Shown piece after piece: positions 1-9,707 of a stretch of 64,000 bases of DNA (the first letter of the stretch is position 1; the number at the start of each line of letters is the position of its first letter). The stretch spans positions 1 to 64,000 of the forward strand of contig JNEN01001241.1 in NCBI GenBank assembly GCA_000697355.1. The letters are read 5' to 3'. The translations under genes and the position numbers were made by a program. Source of the stretch: Syncephalastrum monosporum B8922. Its lineage: Eukaryota > Mucoromycota > Mucoromycetes > Mucorales > Syncephalastraceae. Under the pieces are notes generated by a model, which saw only the letters and a program-made list of their open reading frames with translations, had not been told where the DNA came from and searched no databases.

Positions 1-88
1 TGTCTATGTGTCTATGTGTCTATGTGTTTATGTGTGTATATGTCTGTCGAATGGTATACAAGCACCAGGGTAAGATGATCGTGGATAT

Positions 89-1000
89 TTACTTGCTACC
101 ACTGTCACTGCCACCACCGCTACCACCACCACCGCCACCACTGGGACAGAAAGTGACCGTGTACTTGTCAGCCTTGCAGCCAAATGTGCTGGTTTTGTCA
201 TCGTACGCATAGCTGTACGCGTCGGGGCACCCCTTCTTGAACACGTCCGCGTACTTGCTGGCCTTGCACTTCTCGGGCGAGTTGTAGCTACCGCGGCAGC
301 AGTATTCATCCGAGTTGAACGCCGCACACGCGCTCTTGCACGCACCATCCTCGCCCTTGAGCTCCTTGGGGCACGACGGCAGACTGCCGCACGTCGGCGA
401 TTTGCACTCGCCTTGGCCGCCTTGCGGCGCAATGCTGATCGGCAGGTTGAAGCCGTCGACAAAGCTGACATCATAAAAGTCTTCGCCGCCGTAGCCCTTG
501 AACAGGAACTCGGCGAGCGAGACGGCCGAGCCATAGTCGCCGCAGTTGCCGCCGCTCTTGCAGCCCCAGATTCGGCCGTTCCAGTCACTGCTTACTTGGA
601 ATTGGTGGGACGAGCCTGCGCCGACCTGAGTGGATCCACCGTCGCCGCCACCACCACCGCCGCCACCGCTGCCACCGTTGTCCAGCTTGTGAACGTCAAG
701 GCCATTGCTGCAGCTGTTCTTAACAGTGATGGTAACACCATTGCCGTTGCCACCTGAGGAAGTCGAGTTGCCGCCACCGCCGCCACCGCTGCCACCGCTG
801 CCACCGCCATGGCTACCGGAAGAAGAAGACGAAGAAGGCGACGACGAAGATGATGATGCCGAGCCGTGACCACCATCACCAGAAGAAGAAGAGGGACTAG
901 AGGAAGCAGAGCCAGCGCCAGCGCTGTTGCTTGCGGTAGGAGCAGAGAGAGTCACGCCAGCCAGGGCGGCAAGAGAGAGGATCTTGACAATGTTCAACAT
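89..1000 (-). CDS. Secreted thaumatin-like protein, left-arm copy
   Basis: 303 aa, single exon. Residues 1-19 form a signal peptide ending in a short-side-chain cleavage site. Residues ~20-85 are a Ser/Gly-rich low-complexity linker. The thaumatin-like fold follows (~88-290), with about 14 cysteines spaced as in small thaumatin-like proteins, and a Gly/Ser tail ends the protein. Recognisable segments are TVKNSCSNGLDVHKL, WNGRIWGCKSGGNC and DEYCCRGSYNSPEKC. Family members are extracellular and are often antifungal or glucan-binding; activity here is inferred. It differs from the right-arm copy by a Phe for Val exchange in the AEFLFKG segment. A TATA box lies at 1122-1129. Confidence 0.9.
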   Translation of the reverse strand: MLNIVKILSLAALAGVTLSAPTASNSAGAGSASSSPSSSSGDGGHGSASSSSSSPSSSSSSGSHGGGSGGSGGGGGGNSTSSGGNGNGVTITVKNSCSNGLDVHKLDNGGSGGGGGGGGDGGSTQVGAGSSHQFQVSSDWNGRIWGCKSGGNCGDYGSAVSLAEFLFKGYGGEDFYDVSFVDGFNLPISIAPQGGQGECKSPTCGSLPSCPKELKGEDGACKSACAAFNSDEYCCRGSYNSPEKCKASKYADVFKKGCPDAYSYAYDDKTSTFGCKADKYTVTFCPSGGGGGGSGGGSDSGSK

Positions 1001-1121
1001 TGTTTGTGTATGTATAGGATATCAGATAGAAAGAGAGGAAGGAGTAGAGAGCGAACGACAAAGAAACTTGAGGGTTCTTGAGATGGTTGATTTATTGGGC
1101 AGCTACCTGAATTCTGTTCAC

Positions 1122-1129
1122 TTTATATA
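1122..1129 (-). promoter_or_regulatory. TATA box of left thaumatin-like gene
   Basis: On the minus strand this reads TATATAAA, about 120 nt before the start codon at 1000. The same box is mirrored at 10496-10503. Confidence 0.55.
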
Positions 1130-1917
1130 TTCGCAGTAGTACGTGAAACCATACAGGTCCTTTGATACAGCGGGCGTGGATCACTCGTCAATCATATACA
1201 GCAGCAAAAGAAAAAAAAAGTCAGCAACACACAGGACAGAAACTGACACAAACGAATCTCAGTTTTTATTCGTTGAATGGCACCTTGATCGAAATATGGA
1301 ACATGGTGTTCTGGAGCACGGGCCAGTCATGATCTGCTACCGTTCTTGGCACATCGAAATTGACACGAATGACCGCCCCACACGACGTGTCGGACGATCC
1401 TTAGGCAGGGACCATGAAAGTAATATCAAGTGAGACAAAGCTATACATATGCTGCACTGCGGAAAAGAGTGTCAGGTTGCGGATGTTGCAGTATACTACA
1501 TCATAGGAGTTTCTCAGAAGGCTGGGACACGCAATGTAAAGGAAGAGTAACATATATACTACCAAATTAGAGCCAAAGAATATGAATCACTCGTGAAAAT
1601 TGACGCAAACGATACACTGTTTCTCGGGATGACAGCTCGAGGACGCTCTTTTCACATACCTTGATTTTGAGGTAGTCCGCATACGTAAATTGTAATAGGC
1701 ACAACCTACACAGTACGGAGGATGTGTATGTAAACCGTGTGCACATTTTCTTTGGCTTGTCCTATGTTGGACATGAATGAGAATTCTGATCAGAGCTCTG
1801 CGTTCTTACAATATAGTTTTGCTGTTCTTTTTTTTTTTTTCTTTAATAACGTGCTATGTATACACACATCCTTCTCTCAAAGCATATCAGCTTCTGTTAT
1901 GAGAACCAGTCTCTTGC

Positions 1918-2055
1918 TTAATTGTGCTTTTTCCTGAACGCTGAGTTTTGCAAGATCTCCAAAAGTTCTTCAGGGGTTAACTTCGGGGGCTCACCAGCCG
2001 CCATCAATTCCAGTAACGTGACTAACGAGAGCAGGGTTGTAATAAGTATGTGCAG
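1918..2055 (-). pseudogene. Start-less relative of the small secreted peptide, left arm
   Basis: The frame encodes 45 residues that align with the secreted peptide at 2907-3041: a hydrophobic leader containing ITTLLSLVTLL, then a short mature part ending in a basic tail. The position matching the start ATG of the intact gene is CTG, and an in-frame stop lies upstream with no ATG between. It is therefore probably dead, unless it starts at CTG or is spliced from an upstream exon. The downstream ~350 bp also aligns with the region downstream of the intact peptide genes, so this is an old tandem duplicate of the whole unit. The mirror copy at 9570-9707 gives the same translation. Confidence 0.6.
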
Positions 2056-2757
2056 GATATCAGTATTTGCGGGGCGGGGAGACCTTTATTATTAACATTA
2101 GATCAAAAATTAGATTGAATAATCCGAGCAAGTCGGCTTTACGAACGCAAAGAGCCGTACCACTGGAAACAGACGACCATCGCTTGAGCTCAGCTTTATA
2201 TTGCTTTGTATTATCAAAGTGCTCTAAAGCTTACTGCGCAGGGATCGGCGTACGAGGTTATGCATAGGTACCTCGGACATACTTTCTGTGAAAAGGAGGA
2301 CATCTCAAATCGACGATACGACAAGTCACCTTTACAGCATTGAACTCAGGCTCCATTCCTAAGCTGATGTAGAACTTTGACGATCTCCTCATTATTTATG
2401 GGACTGTGAACAGGTTATGTACACCACGTCCACTGTCGTAGAAGGCATTTTTATTTATTCATCACTAAATGTTTTCTGGTGTTCTCAAGTATTATAACTG
2501 GGTCAAGTAGAATGTATAAACAGGGCATCTATTCACGAATGAAAACATTCATATCTCGTACTAAAGTCCATATGTTACATACTACAGTCGTTAAGAAATC
2601 ACCCATAAGATCTGCGTCTTCTCCTTTTCAGGGGACTGAATAGAATTCGTTAAGCTGGTGATTATGGCGCACTGATAAATCACTCCGGATTGATAGATGA
2701 GAAATCTGTGTACATCGATCAACCCCGAAAGTATAGCAGACAAGGACGCAGCAGTAG

Positions 2758-2764
2758 TATAAAA
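2758..2764 (+). promoter_or_regulatory. TATA box upstream of left peptide gene
   Basis: TATAAAA, about 143 nt before the ATG at 2907. It is mirrored at 8861-8867 before the right-arm peptide gene. The interval between box and ATG is nearly identical in both arms. Confidence 0.5.
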
Positions 2765-2906
2765 GAGGGCCAAGGTAACGCTTTACATTTGTCAAAAAAT
2801 ACACGCTATTTACCACGGTAAACACCATCTCAGATAATCCAATTCACTTTTGACCTAACGACAGCTTATCAGAGTCACATATCACTGGAGCTCCTCAATC
2901 GATACA

Positions 2907-3041
2907 ATGCGCATCCTTCTCACAACCCTACTCGCGTTAGTCATGTTACTGGCAATGACAACGAGCGCTGATGAACCAAAAATGCCGGACGTGAAATCAG
3001 TTTTGGGTTTTATTAAAAAGTTGCGGCTTCGAAAAAAGTAG
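2907..3041 (+). CDS. Small secreted cationic peptide, left arm
   Basis: 44 aa. Residues 1-21 are a clear signal peptide: MR, then a Leu/Val/Met-rich core, then an MTTSA cleavage site. The predicted mature peptide is 23 residues, net charge about +5, with the core PDVKSVLGFIKKLRLRKK, which could form an amphipathic helix. There are no cysteines. The start is supported by the paralogue at 8575-8718, whose signal sequence is identical while its mature part differs. I recognise no family. The properties resemble host-defence or antimicrobial peptides, but a signalling peptide or effector is equally possible; function is inference only. Confidence 0.65.
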   Translation: MRILLTTLLALVMLLAMTTSADEPKMPDVKSVLGFIKKLRLRKK

Positions 3042-3650
3042 ACTCATAATAGGACTGGTTCTCGTAACGAAACAGACTGTATTGTACAAAGGCAAAGCTC
3101 GATTTATCATTATCGTTCACGGCCATCACGCGGACGGCCGATGAAAATGTGTACGCAGTTTACACACACACCCTCCGTACCGTGTAAATTGAGTCTACTG
3201 CAGTTTGTATATGCGAGCTACTCAGCATCAATATATGTGATATATACGCTCCCAAGTCGTCATCACGAGAAAAGATGTAACATCTGCCATACTTTTCACA
3301 GCCATTTCATTTTTTTTTATTCTGTCTTCATACTATGCATGTTTCTCCTCCATCATATTGCATGTACTACCTTCTAAAAGACCCTATGATGTAGGTACCA
3401 TCGAAGTTGAGGCTCGCCGTGCAAAGAGCACGCTTGCTGTCCAAAGTCAGCGGTGTCGCAAGTGAAGTCTTTATTATTGCGTCGGAAAAAATAATTCTGA
3501 ATATTGCGAATATTGACCAAAGGAAAAAAATATAGAGGCTGAACTTGCAATGATACACTGAGAGGACAAAAAGGTTTTATTACAAAATGGCACGTTTGAC
3601 GGCTGCTTTTCGGCAGTCAAACTTGAAAACGTCATCTTTATATATACATA

Positions 3651-3735
3651 CAGTAGCCGCGCGGATGAGTTATAATCTCGCCTGAGTTATATCCTTTTGA
3701 TTTCCCGAGCGTATAGCTTATCCGCGCGGCTACTG
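3651..3735. mobile_element. 85-bp MITE-like palindrome with TA flanks
   Basis: The ends CAGTAGCCGCGCGGAT and ATCCGCGCGGCTACTG are perfect inverted repeats and are flanked on both sides by TA. Similarity continues imperfectly inward for about 20 more bases, leaving a short loop. TA target duplication and terminal inverted repeats fit a Tc1/mariner-type MITE. It sits just inside the left end of the spacer. Confidence 0.6.
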
Positions 3736-3989
3736 TATATGAAAGGATACATGTGAGAGATAAAGATGGATGAGAGGACGGGAGCAGGGGTACATCATGG
3801 CAACGATCGTTGCACCGGTTTGGTTCTACAATCAAATTTCTGTCTGCAGCTTTTATCATCCAAAAGTTGCTGACGGGTGTGGCTCTCGACTTTGTGAATC
3901 GTCTGCAAGCTGTCCACGTAGATCTCTTCTATATTTTTGTGGCTCCTAAGTCGCGAAACCGTAAGCCTCAAACAGCAGCGTAATACAGT

Positions 3990-4404
3990 AAATTCTGTCA
4001 GATTTTACCTCAAAAACAGCAAGAGGTCATTCGAGTCTGTGGTTAGGCCAGCGTAGTCTATAATTACAAGGGTCACTTCGCTCTGAGTGCTGTTCAAGAA
4101 GGCGATCATATCTACCCCAAAGAGTGAGACTGATAGAATAAACCAAACGAGCAATTTACCCTTCGTCATTCCATCTGCACCTTTCACCGTCAGTGCGTCG
4201 GTGTCACCACGGTGGGCGATTCGTTGCTAAGCTCTGCTGATTGAGCTCGCACTTGCGTCCCATCGCATCAAGCACCCGAACTTGCACTTCCTCCGCTCCA
4301 GGTCCAGGAGACTTCCGTGCATAGCCGATGAAGGTAACTCCCTTGGCCTTGCAGGCACTGATGGAGTCTCGATATCGCTGAGAATACACGATGCTATCCT
4401 TCAC
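3990..4404 (-). pseudogene. Fragment of YARKS-motif repeat family, left
   Basis: Two minus-strand reading segments, about 4404-4204 and 4187-4005, contain GVTFIGYARKSPGPGAEE and then VTLVIIDYAGLTTDSNDL. The second segment matches a plus-strand fragment near 7755-7830. No continuous model with an ATG can be built, so it is treated as broken. IGYARKS resembles the N-terminal motif of serine recombinases, but catalytic homology is not established. From memory, similar hypothetical proteins are repeated in Mucorales genomes. Confidence 0.45.
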
Positions 4405-5089
4405 CAGACCGTCGAAACAAAAATTAGCTCATACAAATAACAGACATACCTATTTTACCTTGCAATTTTCCGTTCATGACGTGAACCATCCACTGTCTCA
4501 TGCTCGACTCATGTCTTTTACTAGCTTGGGTTTTGTATAGCTTCACGAACGCTCCACTTCAGACGCGCCTTCGGAGGCCCAGCTGGGGGTATCCGGACAC
4601 TCGATGTTGGTGAAAGGATCTCGTGGAATGACCTTCCTGACTATTGCCATTGATCGTCGGTTTCCGCTTTCATTGGTATGATCCAAGGCCAGTCCAATGT
4701 CTTCCAAATATCGTTTGCAGATTGGACGACTGCGAGGCAAAGAATTGAGATGCAGAGAGAAGAATGTGCAGTAAAGAGATAAAAAAGGGACAAGACAGTG
4801 AGTGAAACTGAACTCACACATCTTCCAGCTGTCCATTTTTTATTTGCTGCACAACGTCGGAGTGAGTATCTGCATGAAGAAGGGCGGAAGAAGACGATAA
4901 CGGCGCACCCATCACTTTGTTTTACAACGGGTCGCCAAGATCAAAGCCGGTTGTCGCCCCCACATGGACCATCAGTTATCGGTCCGCGGCAAGGCCATCA
5001 TCTTCAGCATTCTACTCTCATCTTGTTTTCATTATGGAATGTCCTCCCTTCAGCACACCTCCCCATCCTTGGTTAAGCTTTGGGCCGCG

Positions 5090-5163
5090 CCACACCGTCT
5101 CTGCTTCCGAGTAATGTTGGCTCCGGGTGTGAATGAGCCTCTTCGCCTTCGGCTTCGTGTCAT
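5090..5163 (-). pseudogene. Fragment of dispersed basic-motif repeat family, copy 1
   Basis: The minus strand encodes MTRSRRRRGSFTPG. The same motif occurs at about 43492 and 46907, both also on the minus strand, and the DNA of all three sites is clearly related. Surrounding frames on the minus strand (4543-5386) are open but cannot be joined into a protein. At the 43 kb copy the motif precedes the KKHGHKTELL segment of a nuclease-like family, so this is probably a piece of the same family. Confidence 0.4.
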
Positions 5164-5387
5164 CACAGCCTTCTCTTGGATCGCTCGTTTGCTCCGCTGC
5201 TCCCCGACCTTGGTCCATTGTACCCAGACCTTGGTGAATTCTCCACCTTTGTACACACCTCTCACTCCGACGTGTACATACTGCATGTATCAAATGAACA
5301 GTCGACCCAGTATGGATTGCACGGTTTTCCCAAAACAAAACGGCACACATTTCGGAGGAATGCATATCTTCTGCTTTCATACCCACA

Positions 5388-6043
5388 ATGTCCGATATTA
5401 CACGCGAACGTGCATTGTGTATATACTACCAACTGAAGTTTAACGAGGCCAATGTAGCGATTGCGGAAAAACGATTCCAAAGCTTAGAAGATGAACATGA
5501 TATCTGTTACCTCGACAACGCCACTGTACCAGTCCCCGCCTTGAAGGAGCGTATTCACGGTAACTCCTTCACATTCAAGGAGTACGTGTCAGTGAAAGAA
5601 GCTTGCCGGGATCCACGCCAGAAGAAAAACCAACCTAGGTATGTCACTATTGACAGATGCAGAAGTTCTTGTATTCTTATCCAAGTAACGGGTTGAGTAG
5701 AAACGAAAATGCAAGTCCTGAAAATTCTTGAACGAGGCTTAATAATGACAAGTCACTTCAGATTGGAGATTCTGACTACTTTTCTTTCCGTATTTCCAGG
5801 AATGCTATAAGAGTCAAAAATGAAGAACGTCTTCAACGTACGAGGGTTCCGTCATTTGGTCCGACAAAACAAGGGGGAGGGTTGCTTCGGCAGTGGATAC
5901 GTGGATACGCGCGGAAATATAAAACTAATGAGTCTGTCGACAAGTACACCCCTCAACGATTCACAAGGAAGCAACAGCAGCAGCAACATTCGTCAGCAGC
6001 TTATAAGAGCACGCTCCTGGGTGCTTACGAACAAGTGGGGTGA
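5388..6043 (+). CDS. Repeat-associated hypothetical protein, two exons
   Basis: Joining 5388-5638 and 5800-6043 gives 164 aa. The splice restores a continuous basic frame containing NEERLQRTRVPSFGPTKQGG and a Gln run. I do not recognise a domain; the second exon resembles a Mucorales repeat-family segment I recall but cannot name. Its last ~115 nt overlap in another frame the 5' end of the hAT transposase, and it stops just where the transposase BED finger begins. Its C-terminus may therefore have been replaced by the transposon insertion. Confidence 0.35.
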
Positions 6044-7348
6044 ACGAATTATGCAAAACGGCGAACGAATTATGCAAAACGGCGAACCCCACCTAGCCTG
6101 CCGCGTTAGAGGCTGTAAAAAGGCGTACAGCGTTGAAAAGGGCAACACGTCAAATCTAGTCATGCACCTGAAACAGGACCACAATATCACCTCCAACTCG
6201 CCTCCTCACATTGGCCAGAAGCGAGATGGTCCCATGGATGTCTTTATTGGACAAGCCCAGCAGCAGCAGAAAAATGCACGGATCTATTCTCGTGACGAGT
6301 TCGACCAATTGGTCAGCCGTTTCATCATTCGCGCCAGGCTTCCGTTTTCGATTGTGGAGCAGCCCGAATTCCAACAGCTCTTGTCCTACGCAGCCTCTGC
6401 TCCCAACCTTCATTCGGTCAAGCTGCTCTCCGCTGATGCAGCCACATCCCAGGTAAAAATTTCCTAGCGGTATCATGGAAAATTTTATTAATATGATATC
6501 TTTGCTATGCTTCAGATCGTCTCCTTTTTCCTGGACTATCAAGAGAAAGTCAAGCAGCGATTAGCCGATGTGGAAAAGATATCGCTTACCATTGACGCGT
6601 GGACAAGTCCTATGAAGCAAGACTTCCTCGGTGTGACTGCTCACTGGATTGATGAGCAATGGAAGCAACAAGAAATGGTGCTTGGGTTCGAAAGCCTGTC
6701 AGGACCTCACACTGGCGAGAACCTGTCGGCGGCACTGGTTTCTGTCCTGGACACGTACGACGTCGGAAAAAAGGTGTTCACTATTACAAGTGATAATGCC
6801 TCGAATATGTATAAGATGATGACGGTTTTTGAGAGACACTGTCTCTACGTGGACTGGTAATTTATTTTATTTTTGCTTCATTGTATTGACACGCTGACTT
6901 AACTTTGCAAATTATGATAGGCCCTTTCGTGCGCAGACACACCATATCTCTTGCGTTGCACACGTCATCAACATCGCCGTGCAGCAGATCATCGGAAAAG
7001 GGCTGCAGTCCGAGGCGCCCGATAATGATGATGATTATGCTCTCGGTGACGACGTAGATCGATCTGCCGACCTCTCTCGCGATGTGATCGCTTGTCTCAC
7101 CCGTTTGCGCAACGGGATTATCAAAATCGGGTGGGATTTGGAAAGAAACTCATATAGCTTTTACTAATTTTCCTAATAGATCATCACCCATGCGCTTGAA
7201 TCTATACAAGCACTGCTGCCGTGTATCCTTGTGCGATGAGGTGACCCTCCTGCGCGATGTCCGGACGCGGTGGAACTCGACGCAGGAGATGATCTCCAGG
7301 GTGATACGTGTCAAAAAAGCCTATTATTCGTTCTGCTTGTCCTATTAG
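5928..7348 (+). CDS. hAT-family transposase, C-terminally truncated
   Basis: Exons 5928-6452, 6516-6856, 6921-7130 and 7180-7348 give 414 aa. A BED-type zinc finger lies at residues ~27-80 (RARSWVLTNKW, CRVRGCKKAYS, HLKQDH). An RNase H-like hAT core follows, with ISLTIDAWTSP, HWIDEQWKQQEMVLGFE, FTITSDNASNM and ISCVAHVINIAVQ, then TRWNSTQEM. The frame stops before the C-terminal hAT dimerisation region, so the copy is probably inactive. A direct 21-bp tandem duplication sits inside the zinc finger at 6041-6082. The start is the first in-frame ATG that leaves a complete BED domain, and it is uncertain. Confidence 0.75.
6041..6082 (+). repeat. 21-bp tandem duplication in transposase
   Basis: The unit ending in ATTATGCAAAACGGC occurs twice in a row, repeating GERIMQN in frame within the BED finger. 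It is an in-frame expansion, so it does not by itself break the gene. Confidence 0.8.
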
Positions 7349-7494
7349 AAATAGATTAATAAATCATAGAAATAAATTTATTAATATTTGCGGACAGTAC
7401 CCGACCATCAGCCGCACAATCATTTCTTACAATGAAAAGACTGACCATATCGAAGATTTTTCGGGTAAAGTTACTATAGTTGATGTGTGACACT

Positions 7495-7891
7495 CTCCAC
7501 GTCAAAGACCTTTGCGAGCAAGTGTTTGTCTCCCCGCGTTGCGATGCGTCTAGAGACATGTTAACCAGGGACTCTGATGCAAATACCGCAAGTCATATCA
7601 TCAAGCGTTTGCGCCACATAAATGGAGATTGTCAGGGTAATCCGCGAGCAAAGAAGACTTGACTCCAATTGCTCGTTGCATTCATTCTTTTCCCTTTTTT
7701 TTCTTATTTTTGGCCCATTAGCAATGATAATGTACGCACGGACCTGCACGCAAAAGATTCGCATAGTCGTGCTTGATTACGCTGGATTGTGCACTGACGT
7801 TGCACATATCCGCAACTTCCTAAAGCAAGAGAATGGAACATGCATTGCTTCTTTTCTCCGTACTTTTACCGATTCTCATCCATATACATAG
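7495..7891 (+). pseudogene. Fragment of YARKS-motif repeat family, right
   Basis: Two plus-strand segments are visible. One contains LCEQVFVSPRCDASRD and the other IRIVVLDYAGLCTDVAHI, separated by ~60 nt of T-rich sequence that may be an intron. The second matches the minus-strand fragment at 4005-4187 at about half of its residues. It lacks the N-terminal YARKS segment, so it is a remnant. Confidence 0.45.
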
Positions 7892-8574
7892 ACATTCCCT
7901 GAGATAAAAAGATATTGTCGTCGATCATTAACATCGCTTGCGTGCCTTGATCGATCGGCCTTACTGAAAACGGATGCCATTTTGAAGTCCCACGGCCGAA
8001 AAGCAGCTGTCAAATGTTCCATTTTGTAATAAAACCTTTTTGTCCTCTCAGTATATCATTGCAAGTTCAGCTTCTATATTTTTTCCTTTGGCCATTGTTC
8101 GCAATATTCAGAACTACTTTTTCCGACATAATACTATAATAAAGACTTCATCACTTGCGACACCGCTGACTTTGGACGGTAAGCATGCTCTTTGCACGGC
8201 GAGCCTCAACTTCGATGGTACCTACATAATAGGGTCTTTTAGAAGGTAGTACATGCAATATGATGGAGGAGAAACATGCATAGTATGAAGACAGAATCAA
8301 AAAAAAAAAAAAATGAAATGGCTGTGAAAAGTACGGCAGATGCTACATCTTTTCTCGTGATGACGACTTGGGAGCGTTCGTATCACATACCTTGATGCTG
8401 AGTAGCTCGCATACATAAACTATAGTAGGCCAAAATTATACGTCACAGAGCATGGTGTACGCATATTTGTCAGCCCTTCGTATGGTGGACGTAAACGATA
8501 ATGCTAATCAAGCTCTGCCTTTTTATAATACAGGCTTGCGTTTTAATGAAAGGAGTATTTTTTCTCAAACTACA

Positions 8575-8718
8575 TCACGATGCGCTGCCGTCTTTCTTCG
8601 CATTTTTTACAAATTTTTCTATAAGGCTTTGCACGTCGGGCTTTCTTGCTTCCTCAGCGCTCGTTGTCATTGCCAGTAACATGACTAACGCGAGTAGGGT
8701 TGTGAGAAGGATGCGCAT
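8575..8718 (-). CDS. Small secreted peptide, right arm
   Basis: 47 aa. The signal peptide (residues 1-21) is identical to that of the left-arm peptide. The mature part is 26 residues, EEARKPDVQSLIEKFVKN followed by a Lys/Asp/Ser tail, net charge about +1. Only the PDVxS(V/L) core is shared with the left copy. The gene is in the mirrored position, with the same 5' leader and TATA box. Identical leader with divergent mature part is typical of fast-evolving secreted defence or effector peptides (general knowledge). No known family recognised. Confidence 0.65.
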   Translation of the reverse strand: MRILLTTLLALVMLLAMTTSAEEARKPDVQSLIEKFVKNAKKDGSAS

Positions 8719-8860
8719 TGTATCGATTGAGGAGCTCCAGTGATATGTGACTCTGATAAGCTGTCGTTAGGTCAAAAGTGAATTGGATTATCTGAAATGG
8801 TGTTTACCGTGGTAAATAGCGTGTATTTTTTGACAAATGTAAAGCGTTACCTTGGCCCTC

Positions 8861-8867
8861 TTTTATA
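8861..8867 (-). promoter_or_regulatory. TATA box upstream of right peptide gene
   Basis: TATAAAA on the minus strand, mirror of 2758-2764, about 143 nt before the ATG at 8718. Confidence 0.5.
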
Positions 8868-9569
8868 CTACTGCTGCGTCCTTGTCTGCTATACTTTCGG
8901 GGTTGATCGATGTACACAGATTTCTCATCTATCAATCCGGAGTGATTTATCAGTGCGCCATAATCACCAGCTTAACGAATTCTATTCAGTCCCCTGAAAA
9001 GGAGAAGACGCAGATCTTATGGGTGATTTCTTAACGACTGTAGTATGTAACATATGGACTTTAGTACGAGATATGAATGTTTTCATTCGTGAATAGATGC
9101 CCTGTTTATACATTCTACTTGACCCAGTTATAATACTTGAGAACACCAGAAAACATTTAGTGATGAATAAATAAAAATGCCTTCTACGACAGTGGACGTG
9201 GTGTACATAACCTGTTCACAGTCCCATAAATAATGAGGAGATCGTCAAAGTTCTACATCAGCTTAGGAATGGAGCCTGAGTTCAATGCTGTAAAGGTGAC
9301 TTGTCGTATCGTCGATTTGAGATGTCCTCCTTTTCACAGAAAGTATGTCCGAGGTACCTATGCATAACCTCGTACGCCGATCCCTGCGCAGTAAGCTTTA
9401 GAGCACTTTGATAATACAAAGCAATATAAAGCTGAGCTCAAGCGATGGTCGTCTGTTTCCAGTGGTACGGCTCTTTGCGTTCGTAAAGCCGACTTGCTCG
9501 GATTATTCAATCTAATTTTTGATCTAATGTTAATAATAAAGGTCTCCCCGCCCCGCAAATACTGATATC

Positions 9570-9707
9570 CTGCACATACTTATTACAACCCTGCTCTCGT
9601 TAGTCACGTTACTGGAATTGATGGCGGCTGGTGAGCCCCCGAAGTTAACCCCTGAAGAACTTTTGGAGATCTTGCAAAACTCAGCGTTCAGGAAAAAGCA
9701 CAATTAA
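9570..9707 (+). pseudogene. Start-less relative of the small secreted peptide, right arm
   Basis: Mirror copy of 1918-2055 with the same translation. The leader frame begins at CTG where the intact genes have ATG, with an upstream in-frame stop and no ATG between. The mature part contains PPKLTPEELLEILQN and a basic tail. A possible TATA (TATAAA near 9425) lies upstream, so transcription cannot be excluded. Confidence 0.6.

Larger units (their letters stand above)
1..3614. repeat. Left arm of large inverted repeat
   Basis: This arm is the reverse complement of 7995-11624. In the outer ~2.9 kb position x pairs with 11625-x without a shift: six independent reading frames on this arm reappear on the other arm at exactly mirrored coordinates. 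I saw one difference in the thaumatin-like gene and one near 2833. From about 2970 to 3200 the arms diverge strongly, and from 3200 to 3614 they again match with scattered substitutions and small indels. Homology stops near 3614. The arm may extend beyond the left window edge, because the mirror of position 1 is 11624. Confidence 0.95.
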
